From Clostridiales bacterium (lineage in GTDB: Bacteria; Bacillota; Clostridia; Christensenellales; Aristaeellaceae): a stretch of DNA of 64,000 nucleotides. How positions within the stretch are numbered: the first letter of the stretch is position 1; each line of letters opens with the position of its first letter. This document shows, piece by piece, positions 8,740 through 17,362 of the stretch. The stretch lies in the NCBI GenBank assembly GCA_017569285.1, contig CP069419.1, positions 2,914,001-2,978,000 on the forward strand. The letters run 5' to 3'. The notes beneath the pieces are model-generated. The model ran no database searches, was not told the DNA's origin, and saw nothing but the letters and a program-made list of their open reading frames with translations. Both the position numbers and the translations under genes were made by a program.

Positions 8740-8842
8740 AGCATGCTTGCTTCGCTCCATACCCCAATTATGGGGCCACATTAAGCGTTACTGAGCTTAT
8801 ATACCTATGAAATAACAATCCCAGCATTTAAGGAGAAACACC

Positions 8843-9889
8843 ATGAAGAAGAACTGGAAGAAGTATACGGATTTTATTGTGAAGGAAACGGAAGCGGTGC
8901 TGAACATCGACTCGCCGACGGGGTATACGGAAGAGGCGGCGAAGTGGGTGAAGGCGGAATTTGAAAAGCTCGGGTATGAGGCGAAGCTGACCAACAAGGG
9001 CGGCGTGCTGGTGGACCTGGGCGGAAAAGACAAGGAGAACGGCCTGCTGCTGGAAGCCCATGTGGATACGCTGGGCGGCATGGTGGCGGAGGTGAAGGGA
9101 AACGGACGCCTGCGCCTGACTAACCTGGGCGGGATGAACCCCAACAACGCGGAGACGGAGAACGTACGCGTGGTGACGAAGGGAAACGGCATCTACGAGG
9201 GGACCTTCCAGCTGTGCAACGCCTCGATCCATGTGAACGGGGACTACAACGACACGAAGCGGAGCTGGAGCACCTGCGAAGTGGTACTGGACGAGGACGT
9301 GAAGAGCAAAGAGGACACGCTGAAGCTGGGCATCCAGGTGGGGGACATCGTATGCTTTGAGCCGAACGTGCGCGTGACGAAGAGCGGATACATCAAGAGC
9401 CGCTTCCTGGACGACAAGCTGAGCGTCGGCATCCTGCTGGGGCTGGCGAAGTACCTGAAGGACGAGAAGATCGTGCCGGAATGGGCAATCTACGCGCATA
9501 TTACGGTGTATGAAGAAGTGGGCCACGGCGGATCCGGAAGCGTGCCCGCCGGATGCACGGAGGCAATCTCCGTGGACATGGGCTGTGTGGGCGAGGGGCT
9601 GCAGTGCACCGAGCGGCAGGTATCCATCTGCGCAAAGGACAGCCACGGCCCGTACAGCTATCCCGTGGTGACGGGACTGATCGAGGCGGCAAAGCGCAGC
9701 GGCGCAGACTATGCCGTGGACATCTATCCGCACTACGGCAGCGACGTGGAAGCGACGCTGGATGCCGGCGCGGACCTGCGGCACGGGCTGATCGGCGCGG
9801 GGGTGTATGCATCCCATGGGTATGAGCGGAGCCACCGGGACGGCGCGGAGAACACGCTGAAGGTGCTGGCGGAATACATCGGGGCCTGA
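8843..9889 (+). CDS. M42 family metallopeptidase (second paralogue)
   Basis: A 348-residue M42 peptidase with H73 and D75 in EAHVDTLGG, D190/D191 in FLDDKLS, E224/E225 in YEEVGHGGS, D245 in SVDMGC and H325 in ASHGYERSH, so the full di-zinc site is kept. The start has AAGGAG upstream. Its last 39 codons are duplicated as an orphan fragment at 19090-19206, next to a different gene. With the preceding paralogue it suggests active peptide use by the cell. Specificity cannot be read from the sequence. Confidence 0.92.
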   Translation: MKKNWKKYTDFIVKETEAVLNIDSPTGYTEEAAKWVKAEFEKLGYEAKLTNKGGVLVDLGGKDKENGLLLEAHVDTLGGMVAEVKGNGRLRLTNLGGMNPNNAETENVRVVTKGNGIYEGTFQLCNASIHVNGDYNDTKRSWSTCEVVLDEDVKSKEDTLKLGIQVGDIVCFEPNVRVTKSGYIKSRFLDDKLSVGILLGLAKYLKDEKIVPEWAIYAHITVYEEVGHGGSGSVPAGCTEAISVDMGCVGEGLQCTERQVSICAKDSHGPYSYPVVTGLIEAAKRSGADYAVDIYPHYGSDVEATLDAGADLRHGLIGAGVYASHGYERSHRDGAENTLKVLAEYIGA

Positions 9890-9923
9890 TCCCCGGATTG
9901 GGCATATCCAGTGAGAAACTGTG

Positions 9924-9952
9924 TTGGCACAGCGCCGGTACAGTGATATAAT
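9924..9952 (+). promoter_or_regulatory. Putative promoter in the gap before the secreted protein
   Basis: TTGGCA at 9924 and a perfect TATAAT at 9947 are separated by 17 bp. It could serve the small reading frame near 10074 or the secreted protein at 10296. Confidence 0.5.
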
Positions 9953-10073
9953 AGATTAAAGTTGTCTGGTTCTTCACAGCCTTCTGTGGACAGAATGATG
10001 ATCATCATGAAGAAAAAGACGGCTTTTTCGTGATGCAGTTTCGGGGCTTCCGGCCGGGAGGCGGGAGCGGGAC

Positions 10074-10205
10074 GTGATCAAGCGGGAGCACCGCTCGGGA
10101 ATGCATATTTCCTCCTATATCGTCAGCCACATGCTGTACCAGGCGTTCCTGTGCCTGGCGCAGACGGCGGTGACACTGGAGTTTATCGACAAAGACAAAC
10201 GATGA
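10074..10205 (+). CDS. Possible small protein, perhaps frameshifted
   Basis: A GTG codon preceded by a purine-rich GGGAGGCGGGAG tract opens a 43-residue frame ending in a mixed hydrophobic/basic stretch (SYIVSHMLYQAFLCLAQTAV). The frame is actually open from 10011, and a different frame beginning with ATG codons at 9998-10010 ends at 10033, so a longer protein may have been broken by a single indel. No family is recognised. A consensus-like promoter lies upstream at 9924. The rest of 9890-10295 shows nothing else. Confidence 0.25.
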   Translation: MIKREHRSGMHISSYIVSHMLYQAFLCLAQTAVTLEFIDKDKR

Positions 10206-10295
10206 GGCCGCAGGGGGCGGCACGGATTCCGATTGATCCGGGTTTTGTTCCGGTGAGATAAATCAAACTGATCAGACAGAAGGAGGTTTCCTGAA

Positions 10296-11030
10296 ATGAA
10301 AAAACTGCTTGTAGTGGTACTTGCCCTGTGCCTTTTCATTCCCGCGGCGGCGGTAATGGCGGAGGATGACGCGGAGATCAGCTTCTACACGGAAGAGGTT
10401 CCGGAAGCGGCCGCTTACGTCAGCACCTGGGTGGCGGAGGACGGCGACTGGCGCATTGAGTTCTTTGATGAGGACGGCGGGATCAAACTGATGGTGGTCC
10501 ACCGGCTGGGCGACAACCAGGAGGACGTCTGGGAATACGCCGCCGCGCTGAACGAGGAAAAGACCGCGCTGGTTTCCATGCCCCTGGGCCTGCATTACCG
10601 GCAGGATACCGTGACAAACGACTGGGTGGAGAACTACTATGAGGACGGCGACGCCACCTTCACCATCAACGAGGCCGGGAAGCTCCTGTGGAGCGACGCG
10701 AAGGAAGACGCCGGGAAGGGCCTGGAGTTCCTGAAGATCGGCAACTTCTACGGCGGACGCTGGATGAAGGGGGATACGGAGGTCATCTTCTACGACTGGT
10801 ATGAAGGGCAGTACGATATCCGCCTGTACCAGCGGGGAGCGGACGGCGCGATCCTGAAGGACGCCATTCTGAAGGGCGACTATGACCCGGAGACGGACAG
10901 CATTGCCGCCGAGGGAACCTTCGGCGAGGACAGCGTCGCCATCACGTTCTCCTATGACGAGCAGAGGAACGTCGTATGGACGGAGAACGGGGAAAGCATC
11001 GTGCTGGAATACAGCTACCTGACCGACTGA
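10296..11030 (+). CDS. Secreted acidic protein of unknown function
   Basis: The 244-residue product has a clear Sec signal peptide (KK, then a hydrophobic run LLVVVLALCLFIPAAAV, cleavage probably after AVMA). The mature part is very acidic and rich in Trp, Tyr and short beta-prone repeats such as DWRIEFFDEDGG, IFYDWYEGQYDIRLY and YDPETDSIAAEG, suggesting an all-beta fold. No catalytic motif is recognised. A strong AGAAGGAGG ribosome site precedes the start. A terminator-like hairpin follows at 11066, so it is probably monocistronic. It could be a cell-surface or ligand-binding protein; no more can be said. Confidence 0.6.
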   Translation: MKKLLVVVLALCLFIPAAAVMAEDDAEISFYTEEVPEAAAYVSTWVAEDGDWRIEFFDEDGGIKLMVVHRLGDNQEDVWEYAAALNEEKTALVSMPLGLHYRQDTVTNDWVENYYEDGDATFTINEAGKLLWSDAKEDAGKGLEFLKIGNFYGGRWMKGDTEVIFYDWYEGQYDIRLYQRGADGAILKDAILKGDYDPETDSIAAEGTFGEDSVAITFSYDEQRNVVWTENGESIVLEYSYLTD

Positions 11031-11065
11031 CCGGTCGGCGGTAAGGGAAAAAGATCCCGGAAGGA

Positions 11066-11096
11066 AGAAAAGCCATGGCGCGGCCACGGCTTTTCT
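11066..11096 (+). terminator. Rho-independent terminator
   Basis: AGAAAAGCC at 11066 pairs with GGCTTTTCT ending at 11096; an inner TGG/CCA extends the stem. The T-run is inside the 3' arm. Confidence 0.6.
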
Positions 11097-11099
11097 GAC

Positions 11100-11126
11100 G
11101 TGACAAAGGGACAGCCCTGCTGTCAC
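11100..11126 (+). repeat. REP hairpin, single left half
   Basis: A 27-nt unit (GTGACA..AGGGACAGCCCT..TGTCAC) with one change from the consensus. Its inverted partner is missing. Confidence 0.8.
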
Positions 11127-11151
11127 ATTTTCCCAAGGAACGGCAGGGACA

Positions 11152-11312
11152 CTATCCGCAATCTCAATGGTCGCAACTCTCTACAAGAGAGCAAGGATTC
11201 GCACACGCACCGCGGAGCCGTAGTCACGGCTCTCGCGCACCGCGCGCGGCAGCGCTCCCTTTCGATTGAACTCACATCTGACGAGATTCCCCGCACTGCG
11301 GGTCGTCAGATG
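11152..11312 (+). repeat. 102-bp double-hairpin element, copy 2 (with insertion)
   Basis: The same core as copy 1, with hairpin A as CTCTCT/AGAGAG and hairpin B outer stem CATCTGACGA/TCGTCAGATG. About 57 bp with its own hairpin (GAGCCG..CGGCTC) is inserted after hairpin A. It is flanked by GGAAC..GGGACA at 11137-11151 and GTCCCTTTGTTCC from 11316. Confidence 0.82.
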
Positions 11313-11398
11313 TTCGTCCCTTTGTTCCGGAACGGAGCTGATTCGTCCCTTTGTTCCTAGTCTGAACGGAGGGACGGTATTGGTTCAGACTTGAGTGG

Positions 11399-11517
11399 TC
11401 CGGAACGTCAGGGACGGTTCTGGTAGTTCGATCCGGATGAAATGATTTCAGGTTGAAACAACTGCCAACAGGCTGAAAACGCGGATCGAACGAGCAAAAC
11501 CGTCCCTTTATTCCGGA
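11399..11517 (+). repeat. Nested inverted repeat with GGGACGG core
   Basis: Outer arms TCCGGAAC..GGGACGGTT (11399-11419) and AACCGTCCC..TTCCGGA (11498-11517) enclose inner arms TTCGATCCG and CGGATCGAA. The whole stretch 11097-11572 is repeats and holds no gene. Confidence 0.75.
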
Positions 11518-11572
11518 ACGGAGTTGATTCGTCCTTTTGTTCCGGAATGCAGGAAGTCAGGAGGGATATGAT

Positions 11573-12490
11573 ATGGAAATCATGCTGATTCTTGTGCGGC
11601 AGATCCTGCAGATGTTCCTGCTGAGCGGGCTGGGATTTGCGCTGTACAGGGGAAAGAAGATTACCGCGGAGGGCAGCAAAGCCCTGGGGAATATCCTGAT
11701 TTACCTGGCGCTGCCCGCGGTGATTATCAACAGCTTCCTGGTGGAGAGAACGGCAGAGCACCTGTACGGAATCCTGTACAGCGCCGGTGCGGCGGCAGTG
11801 ATCCTGCTGGTTTCCATCCTGATTTCGAGGGCTTTTTTCAAAAAAGATCCGATCGCGGCTTTTGCCGGGGCTTTTTCCAATCCCGGCTTTTTCGGCGTTC
11901 CGCTGATTATCGCGTCTGTGGGGCAGGGAGCGGTTTTCTATGTGGCGTGCTTTATCGCGTTCCTGAATATCGGGCAGTGGACATACGGCGTTTCCGTGCT
12001 GAACGGACAGCCGGTGCTCCAGGGCTTCCAGCCGAAGAAGCTGATCCGCGCGCCGTTCATGATCGCGATCATCATCGGGCTGATCCTGTTCCTGACGCAG
12101 ATTCCGCTGCCTGCCGTGGTGACGGGCTGCCTGTCCACGGTTGCTTCGCTGAACACGCCGCTGGCCATGTTTACGATCGGGATCTACCTGGCCCAGACCG
12201 ATATCGGAAAGATGATCCGGAAGCTTTCCCTGTACAAAATTGCCACGGTGCGGCTGCTGCTGATTCCGGCAGCGTCCATCCTGCTGCTGAGCCTGCTGCC
12301 CAAAGAGATGCTGGATATGAAGATGGCCCTGCTGCTGGCCGCCGCGTGCCCGGTGGGTTCCAATGTGGCCGTGTATGCACAGCTGCACGGGAAGGACTAT
12401 GCCTACGCGGTGGAAACGGTGGTGATTTCCACGCTGCTTGCCGTTGTGACCATTCCGGCTGCCGCGTGGATTGCCCGGATGATCTGGTAA
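11573..12490 (+). CDS. AEC family transporter (auxin efflux carrier fold)
   Basis: A 305-residue integral membrane protein of the AEC/BASS-like superfamily, which exports organic acids or amino-acid-like solutes. About ten hydrophobic segments are visible, beginning IMLILVRQILQMFLLSGLGFAL. The duplicated five-helix units and the SNPGFFGVPL-like motif (GAFSNPGFFGVPLI) and ACPVGSNVAVYA segment are typical. The start at 11573 is chosen because AGGAGGGATATGAT lies just upstream; longer in-frame starts run into the repeat block. Substrate is unknown. A 25-bp palindrome follows the stop. Confidence 0.88.
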   Translation: MEIMLILVRQILQMFLLSGLGFALYRGKKITAEGSKALGNILIYLALPAVIINSFLVERTAEHLYGILYSAGAAAVILLVSILISRAFFKKDPIAAFAGAFSNPGFFGVPLIIASVGQGAVFYVACFIAFLNIGQWTYGVSVLNGQPVLQGFQPKKLIRAPFMIAIIIGLILFLTQIPLPAVVTGCLSTVASLNTPLAMFTIGIYLAQTDIGKMIRKLSLYKIATVRLLLIPAASILLLSLLPKEMLDMKMALLLAAACPVGSNVAVYAQLHGKDYAYAVETVVISTLLAVVTIPAAAWIARMIW

Positions 12491-12492
12491 CA

Positions 12493-12517
12493 ACAACTGC
12501 AAACCGTTTGCAGTTGT
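12493..12517. promoter_or_regulatory. 25-bp palindrome, candidate LacI-type operator
   Basis: ACAACTGCAAA and TTTGCAGTTGT are perfect inverted arms around CCG. The TGCAAA..TTTGCA core resembles LacI-family operators that control sugar ABC transporters. No T-run follows, so it is a poor terminator. It lies upstream of the sugar-binding protein gene. Confidence 0.5.
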
Positions 12518-12542
12518 CCGATTTACAACAAACAAATTTTAC

Positions 12543-12571
12543 TTGAATTATAACCTGATATGTGTTACATT
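12543..12571 (+). promoter_or_regulatory. Putative promoter of the sugar ABC operon
   Basis: TTGAAT at 12543 and TACATT at 12566 are spaced 17 bp. A second weaker option is TTCTTG with TACAAT further downstream. Confidence 0.35.
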
Positions 12572-12661
12572 GAGGTCAGAAGGAAACGAATCACCGTTTT
12601 CTTGCGACCGTTTTTTTCATTGTACAATTTTATACCCGGCGACCAAGAAAGGAGACCTACC

Positions 12662-13942
12662 ATGAAAAAACTGTTGGCTCTCATCCTTGCTCTTGTAATG
12701 GCACTTATGTGCACTGCCGCTTTTGCGGAAGACGTTGGCGAACCCTTCGAAAACGAAGTGTTCTTTACGATGCTGAACTCCAAGCCTGAAATCACCAAGG
12801 CACTGCAGGCTGCCGCGGACCAGTTCGGCGCGGCCTACAAGGTAAAGATCGAAGTCGTTGAGACGAGCAATCCGGGCGACGAGATTTCAAAGCGCTACAA
12901 CGGCGGCGAAGCCCCCACGATCTCCGTGGTGGATATCGCGCAGGTGAAGGACCTGGCCCGTGAAGGCAAGATTATCGACCTGGGCGGCGAGCCCTGGGCG
13001 GAAGTCGGCGGAAGGGACCTGGGCGCCGTGATCAACGACGTGCTGTACGGTATGCCGCTGACCATCGAATCCAAGGCCAACCTGATCAATAAGACCGCCA
13101 TCGAGAAGATTACCGGCGAACCCTTCGACCCGATGAAGTACATCACGAAGGAAGACTTCGAAGCGCTGCTGAAGCAGCTGCGTGAAGGCGGCATGGAGAA
13201 CCCGGTGATCATCAACAAGGAAGACTGGTCCATCGGTTCCCACTTCGTACAGTATTTCTACGGCATCCAGGACGGCACCATCGCCGGCGCGGAAGCCTTC
13301 ATCGAGAAGGTGCGCGCGAAGGAAGCATCCTTCGTGACCGACCCGGTGTTCAACGCCTGCATGGATATGTTTGACCTGTACATGGAATACAACATCAACA
13401 AGCAGGACCCGCTGAGCGCAGACTATGACGTGAACGCGTCCTACCTGGCGGAAGGCGAAGCGGCCTTCTGGATCAACGGCACCTGGGCATGGCCGAACCT
13501 GGAGCCCTTCGCGGTGGAAGGCCAGGAATACTCCATCATGCATATGCCGGTGAGCGCCGGCGCGCAGGGCAAGCTGCTGGCCCAGGCGACCAAGTTCGTC
13601 GTTGTGGACAAGCAGAACGCGACCGAAGACCAGCAGAAGGCGGCCCTGATGTTCCTGCGCTGGCTGGTATTCACGCCTGAAGGAAACGACGCGATGATCA
13701 ACCAGTGCGGCATGGTAACCGCGTTCAGCAACATCACGCTGCCTCCGTCCAATCCCTTCAACGTCGGCCTGAAGGAATACATCGACAAGGGCCTGACCTT
13801 CGAAGCGGTGACCTACCTGCCCAGCGACCACCGCAGCCAGCTCGGCGCCAACATGCAGAAGTACCTGGACGGTTCCGAGACCAGGGAAGAAGTCGGCGCG
13901 GCATTCGACGCCTACTGGGCAGAGCACGAAGTGAACTATTGA
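12662..13942 (+). CDS. Sugar ABC transporter substrate-binding protein
   Basis: A 426-residue extracellular binding protein of the carbohydrate cluster (MalE-like, SBP_bac fold) that delivers sugars to the two downstream permeases. It has a signal peptide (KKLLALILALVMALMCTAAFA) and no obvious lipobox; the cysteine in the h-region is unlikely to be modified. The start at 12662 follows AAGGAGACCTACC; a longer in-frame extension to 12560 is not supported. An AFWINGTWAWPNLEPF segment fits the family's ligand cleft. Two strong hairpins between this gene and the permeases probably stabilise its mRNA, giving excess binding protein. The nearby GH13 enzyme suggests an alpha-glucoside such as sucrose. 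Confidence 0.9.
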   Translation: MKKLLALILALVMALMCTAAFAEDVGEPFENEVFFTMLNSKPEITKALQAAADQFGAAYKVKIEVVETSNPGDEISKRYNGGEAPTISVVDIAQVKDLAREGKIIDLGGEPWAEVGGRDLGAVINDVLYGMPLTIESKANLINKTAIEKITGEPFDPMKYITKEDFEALLKQLREGGMENPVIINKEDWSIGSHFVQYFYGIQDGTIAGAEAFIEKVRAKEASFVTDPVFNACMDMFDLYMEYNINKQDPLSADYDVNASYLAEGEAAFWINGTWAWPNLEPFAVEGQEYSIMHMPVSAGAQGKLLAQATKFVVVDKQNATEDQQKAALMFLRWLVFTPEGNDAMINQCGMVTAFSNITLPPSNPFNVGLKEYIDKGLTFEAVTYLPSDHRSQLGANMQKYLDGSETREEVGAAFDAYWAEHEVNY

Positions 13943-13969
13943 TTCCAAGCTGAAAAGAAGTAATCCCCG

Positions 13970-14031
13970 GGGCACAGCAGCTGTGCCCTGAACCAGGGTG
14001 CCGCAAAGCGGGTTCTCCCGCTTTGCGGCAC
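13970..14031 (+). other. Two intercistronic hairpins
   Basis: GGGCACAG/CTGTGCCC (13970-13988) and a perfect 15-bp stem (13998-14012 / 14017-14031, loop TTCT) lie between the binding protein and first permease. Neither has a T-run, which fits mRNA processing or stabilisation rather than full termination. Confidence 0.65.
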
Positions 14032-14053
14032 TTCCGAAAGGGGTTGAAACGCC

Positions 14054-14938
14054 TTGGACCAAAATCTGTCATTCAGGAAAAGACTTTACCTGTTCCTGAC
14101 ATTTGCAGGGCCCGCCGTATTCTTCTTCATCTGCGTGGTTATCATTCCGCTGATCTACGGTATTTACCTGACGTTCACGGACTGGAACGGACTTTCCGAT
14201 GCGAAGAATTTCGTCGGCTTCGACAACTATGTGGCGACATTCCAGGACGGCGCGTTCTGGAATTCCCTGGGACTGACCACCGGGTTTGCCCTGCTGTCCG
14301 TTATATTCATCAACCTGCTTGCCTTCCTGCTGGCGTACCTGCTGACCAGCGGTGTGAAGGGACAGAACTTCTTCCGGGCGGGATTCTTTACGCCCAACCT
14401 GATCGGCGGCCTGATCCTCGGTTATATCTGGCAGATTATTTTCAGCCGGGTGTTCCCGAGCCTGTACAGCGTGCTGCCGATTCCGCTGCTGCAGAAATCC
14501 TGGCTGTCCGCGCCGGGAACGGCGTTTACCGCCATGGTGATCGTGCAGACGTGGCAGCTGAGCGGCTATATGCTGCTGATTTACATCTCCGGCTTTGTGG
14601 GCGTTTCGGAGGACGTGCTGGAAGCGGCGAAGATCGACGGAGCAAACGAGCGGCAGACGCTGCTGCATATCCGCCTGCCCCTGATGATTCCGTCGTTTGT
14701 AATCTGCCTGTTCCTGAGCCTGACACGGTCGTTCAAGATCTACGACATGAACCTGTCCCTGACGGCAGGCGGACCCTACAATTCCACCAAGATGACGGCC
14801 ATGCACGTATATACGCAGGCATTTGAAAACCACCGCTACGGCGTCGGCCAGGCGGAGGCGCTGATCTTCTTCCTCGTCATCGCGGTCATATCCCTGACGC
14901 AGACCTACCTGGGCAAGAAGAGGGAGGTGGAAGCGTAA
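14054..14938 (+). CDS. Sugar ABC transporter permease, MalF-like
   Basis: A 294-residue inner membrane permease with six predicted helices; the first follows FRKRLYLFLTFAGPAVFFFI. The EAA loop that docks on the ATPase is visible as EAAKIDGANERQTLLHIRLPLM. It starts at a TTG codon (14054) with AAAGGGG upstream. The stop overlaps the start of the second permease by one base (TAATG), so the two are translationally coupled. No dedicated ATP-binding subunit is encoded here, which is usual for systems that share an MsmK/MalK-type ATPase. Confidence 0.92.
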   Translation: MDQNLSFRKRLYLFLTFAGPAVFFFICVVIIPLIYGIYLTFTDWNGLSDAKNFVGFDNYVATFQDGAFWNSLGLTTGFALLSVIFINLLAFLLAYLLTSGVKGQNFFRAGFFTPNLIGGLILGYIWQIIFSRVFPSLYSVLPIPLLQKSWLSAPGTAFTAMVIVQTWQLSGYMLLIYISGFVGVSEDVLEAAKIDGANERQTLLHIRLPLMIPSFVICLFLSLTRSFKIYDMNLSLTAGGPYNSTKMTAMHVYTQAFENHRYGVGQAEALIFFLVIAVISLTQTYLGKKREVEA

Positions 14939-15801
14939 TGAGCGAAGCACCTCATGCCGTGAGCGGACATAAAACCCTCACACAGGCGGTGAAAATCATT
15001 ATCGCCGTCATCATGCTGTTCATCTACCTGTTCCCCTTTGTGCTGGTGCTGGTCAACTCGCTGAAGACCAAGGTGGCGATCGTGAAAACGCCGCTGCTGC
15101 TGGCGGATCCAAAGGGACCGCAGTGGGTGAACTACCAGAACGCCGTTGAGGAAATGGACTTTGTGCGGGCGTTCGGAAACAGCCTTTTCGTGGTCGGCCT
15201 CTCGGTCGTGCTGCTGATGCTCTTTTCCAGCATGGCGGCGTGGCTGTTTGTGCGGTACAACAAATGGATCTCGAGCCGGCTGAGCTTCTCGGCGATGCTT
15301 GCCTCGATGATCGTGCCTTTCCAGGTGGTTATGATCCCGCTGATCGCCATCTACGGCGCGCAGCTGCACCTGCAGAACTACCGGATGACCATGGTGTTTA
15401 TGAACCTGGGATTCGGCGTGAGCATGTGTACGTTTATGTGCCACGGATTCATCAAGGGGAATATTCCCCGGGCGCTTGAGGAAGCGGCGCGGATTGACGG
15501 CGCCGGTTACCACCGGACGTTCTTCTCAATCGTGCTGCCGCTGCTGAAGCCCATCCTTTCCACGATATCGATCCTGCAGATCCTGAACTACTGGAACGAC
15601 TACCTGCTCCCGTCCATGATATTCACGCGGAAACAGTTCTACACGCTGCCGCTGGCGATCCGCACGTTCTACGGCGAATTCTCCAGCGACTACGGAAACA
15701 TCATGGCGGGCCTGACGCTGTCGGTCGCACCGGTTATCATCGTTTACCTGATCCTGCAGAAGCACGTTATCGGCGGTATTGTTGCCGGCGCGGTGAAATA
15801 A
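14938..15801 (+). CDS. Sugar ABC transporter permease, MalG-like
   Basis: A 287-residue permease of the CUT1 family with six membrane helices, starting IIIAVIMLFIYLFPFVLVLV. Its EAA loop reads EEAARIDGAGYHRTFFSIVLPL, and the WNDYLLPSMIF segment is typical of MalG homologues. It forms a heterodimer with the upstream MalF-like protein. A hairpin with T-run follows 36 bp after the stop and before the GH13 gene, so read-through may set the ratio between transport and the enzyme. Confidence 0.92.
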   Translation: MSEAPHAVSGHKTLTQAVKIIIAVIMLFIYLFPFVLVLVNSLKTKVAIVKTPLLLADPKGPQWVNYQNAVEEMDFVRAFGNSLFVVGLSVVLLMLFSSMAAWLFVRYNKWISSRLSFSAMLASMIVPFQVVMIPLIAIYGAQLHLQNYRMTMVFMNLGFGVSMCTFMCHGFIKGNIPRALEEAARIDGAGYHRTFFSIVLPLLKPILSTISILQILNYWNDYLLPSMIFTRKQFYTLPLAIRTFYGEFSSDYGNIMAGLTLSVAPVIIVYLILQKHVIGGIVAGAVK

Positions 15802-15836
15802 CCGGCGGCCGGATTCCACGGAGGAACCCTGTTTCA

Positions 15837-15873
15837 CGGGCAGTACGATTTCCAGCGTCCTGCCCGGTTTTTT
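15837..15873 (+). terminator. Terminator or attenuator between transporter and GH13 gene
   Basis: CGGGCAG (15837-15843) pairs with CTGCCCG (15860-15866), followed by TTTTTT. Confidence 0.55.
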
Positions 15874-15895
15874 CCATCGGGGAGGGACGATTGCC

Positions 15896-17332
15896 ATGGC
15901 ACACAGACCGATTGAAAACAAAGCGATGCTGATTACCTACGCCGACAGCCTCGGAAAGGACCTGAAGGACCTGGAGCAGGTGCTGGACGGCCCGTTTTCC
16001 GGAGCGTTCGGCGGTGTACATATCCTGCCGTTTTTCCCGTCCTCCGGCGACCGTGGCTTTTCGCCCATCACATACCGCGAGGTCGATCCTGTGTTCGGCA
16101 CATGGGAGGACATCGACCGCATCGGTTCGCGGTATTACCTGATGTATGACTATATGATCAACCATATCTCGGTGCGGAGCCCGGAATACCGGGACTTCCT
16201 GGAAAAGAAGGACGAATCCAGGTACCGGGACTTCTTTATCCGCTTCAAGGATTTCTGGGAGAACGGGGAACCGACCGAGGAGGAAGATAAGGCGATCTAC
16301 CGCAGGCGGATCGGGAAGGGCACGTATATCATTGCCAACTTTGCGGACGGAACAAGCGAAAAGGTGTGGTGCACCTTCTCGGACGAGCAGGTGGACATCA
16401 ACTGCCAGCGGTCGGAGGAAGCCAGGCGCTTCCTGCGGGACACGATGGAATTCCTCGGGGAACACGGCTGCTCCCTGATCCGGCTGGACGCGTTTGCCTA
16501 CGCGACCAAAAAAGCGGGGACCAACTGCTTCTTTGTGGAGCCTGAGGTATGGGACCTGATGGCGGAAGCCCGGGCCGCGGCCGCAGCTCACGGCGTGGAA
16601 ATCCTTCCGGAAATCCATGAGAACTATTTCATCCAGATGAAGCTTTCGGAGAAAGGGTATTACGTGTACGATTTCCAGCTGCCGATGCTGCTGCTGAACG
16701 CCTTGTTTACGGGGAAGACACGCTACCTGAAGAACTGGCTGAAGATCTGTTCGCCGCACCAGTTCACCACGCTGGATACGCACGACGGAATCGGCGTGGT
16801 GGACGTCCGGTACCTGATGCCGGATGACGAGGTGCAGGAAACGAAGATGAAGGTGTACGAGCTCAACCCCGGCACGGCGAAAATCTTCAGTGAACTCCGG
16901 GGCCCGCTGGACCGGAACTTCAACACATACCAGATCAACTGCTCGTATTACTCCGCGGTCGGGGAGGACGACGACCGGTACCTGCTGACCCGCGCGGTCC
17001 AGATGTTCGCGCCGGGAATCCCGCAGATCCATTACCAGGGACTGCTGGCCGGAAAGAATGACTTTGACCTGTTTGAAAAGACGAAGCAGCCCAGGGACGT
17101 GAACCGGCACAATTACACGATGGAGGAGGTCCGGACAGAGACGGAACGGCCGGTCGTACAGGCGCTGCTGAACCTGCTGCGCTTCCGGAATACGCATCCC
17201 GCTTTCGACGGAACCTTCCGGCTGGAAGACTGCGGGGAAAACGAACTGGTGATCCGCAGAGAAAACGGAGCCGCGTGGGCGCAGCTCCGTGCAGACTTTG
17301 AAAAGATGACGTACGAGATTACCTGCTCATAA
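15896..17332 (+). CDS. GH13 subfamily 18 glycoside phosphorylase, sucrose phosphorylase-like
   Basis: A 478-residue cytoplasmic enzyme of GH13_18, which splits sucrose or a related alpha-glucoside with phosphate to give alpha-glucose 1-phosphate. The catalytic nucleophile is D198 in IRLDAFAYATKKAGTNCFF, the acid/base E239 in ILPEIHENY and the stabiliser D297 in TLDTHDGIG. The RLDAFAY segment and FFVEPEVWDL are close to streptococcal/lactobacillal GtfA. Length fits sucrose phosphorylase. It is in an operon with the sugar ABC transporter, so sugar is likely imported intact and phosphorolysed. Sucrose 6'-phosphate or glucosylglycerol activity is a real alternative in this subfamily. Confidence 0.85.
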   Translation: MAHRPIENKAMLITYADSLGKDLKDLEQVLDGPFSGAFGGVHILPFFPSSGDRGFSPITYREVDPVFGTWEDIDRIGSRYYLMYDYMINHISVRSPEYRDFLEKKDESRYRDFFIRFKDFWENGEPTEEEDKAIYRRRIGKGTYIIANFADGTSEKVWCTFSDEQVDINCQRSEEARRFLRDTMEFLGEHGCSLIRLDAFAYATKKAGTNCFFVEPEVWDLMAEARAAAAAHGVEILPEIHENYFIQMKLSEKGYYVYDFQLPMLLLNALFTGKTRYLKNWLKICSPHQFTTLDTHDGIGVVDVRYLMPDDEVQETKMKVYELNPGTAKIFSELRGPLDRNFNTYQINCSYYSAVGEDDDRYLLTRAVQMFAPGIPQIHYQGLLAGKNDFDLFEKTKQPRDVNRHNYTMEEVRTETERPVVQALLNLLRFRNTHPAFDGTFRLEDCGENELVIRRENGAAWAQLRADFEKMTYEITCS

Positions 17333-17362
17333 CCGGGAAAGGCGATCCGGCTGCCTGGCCGC

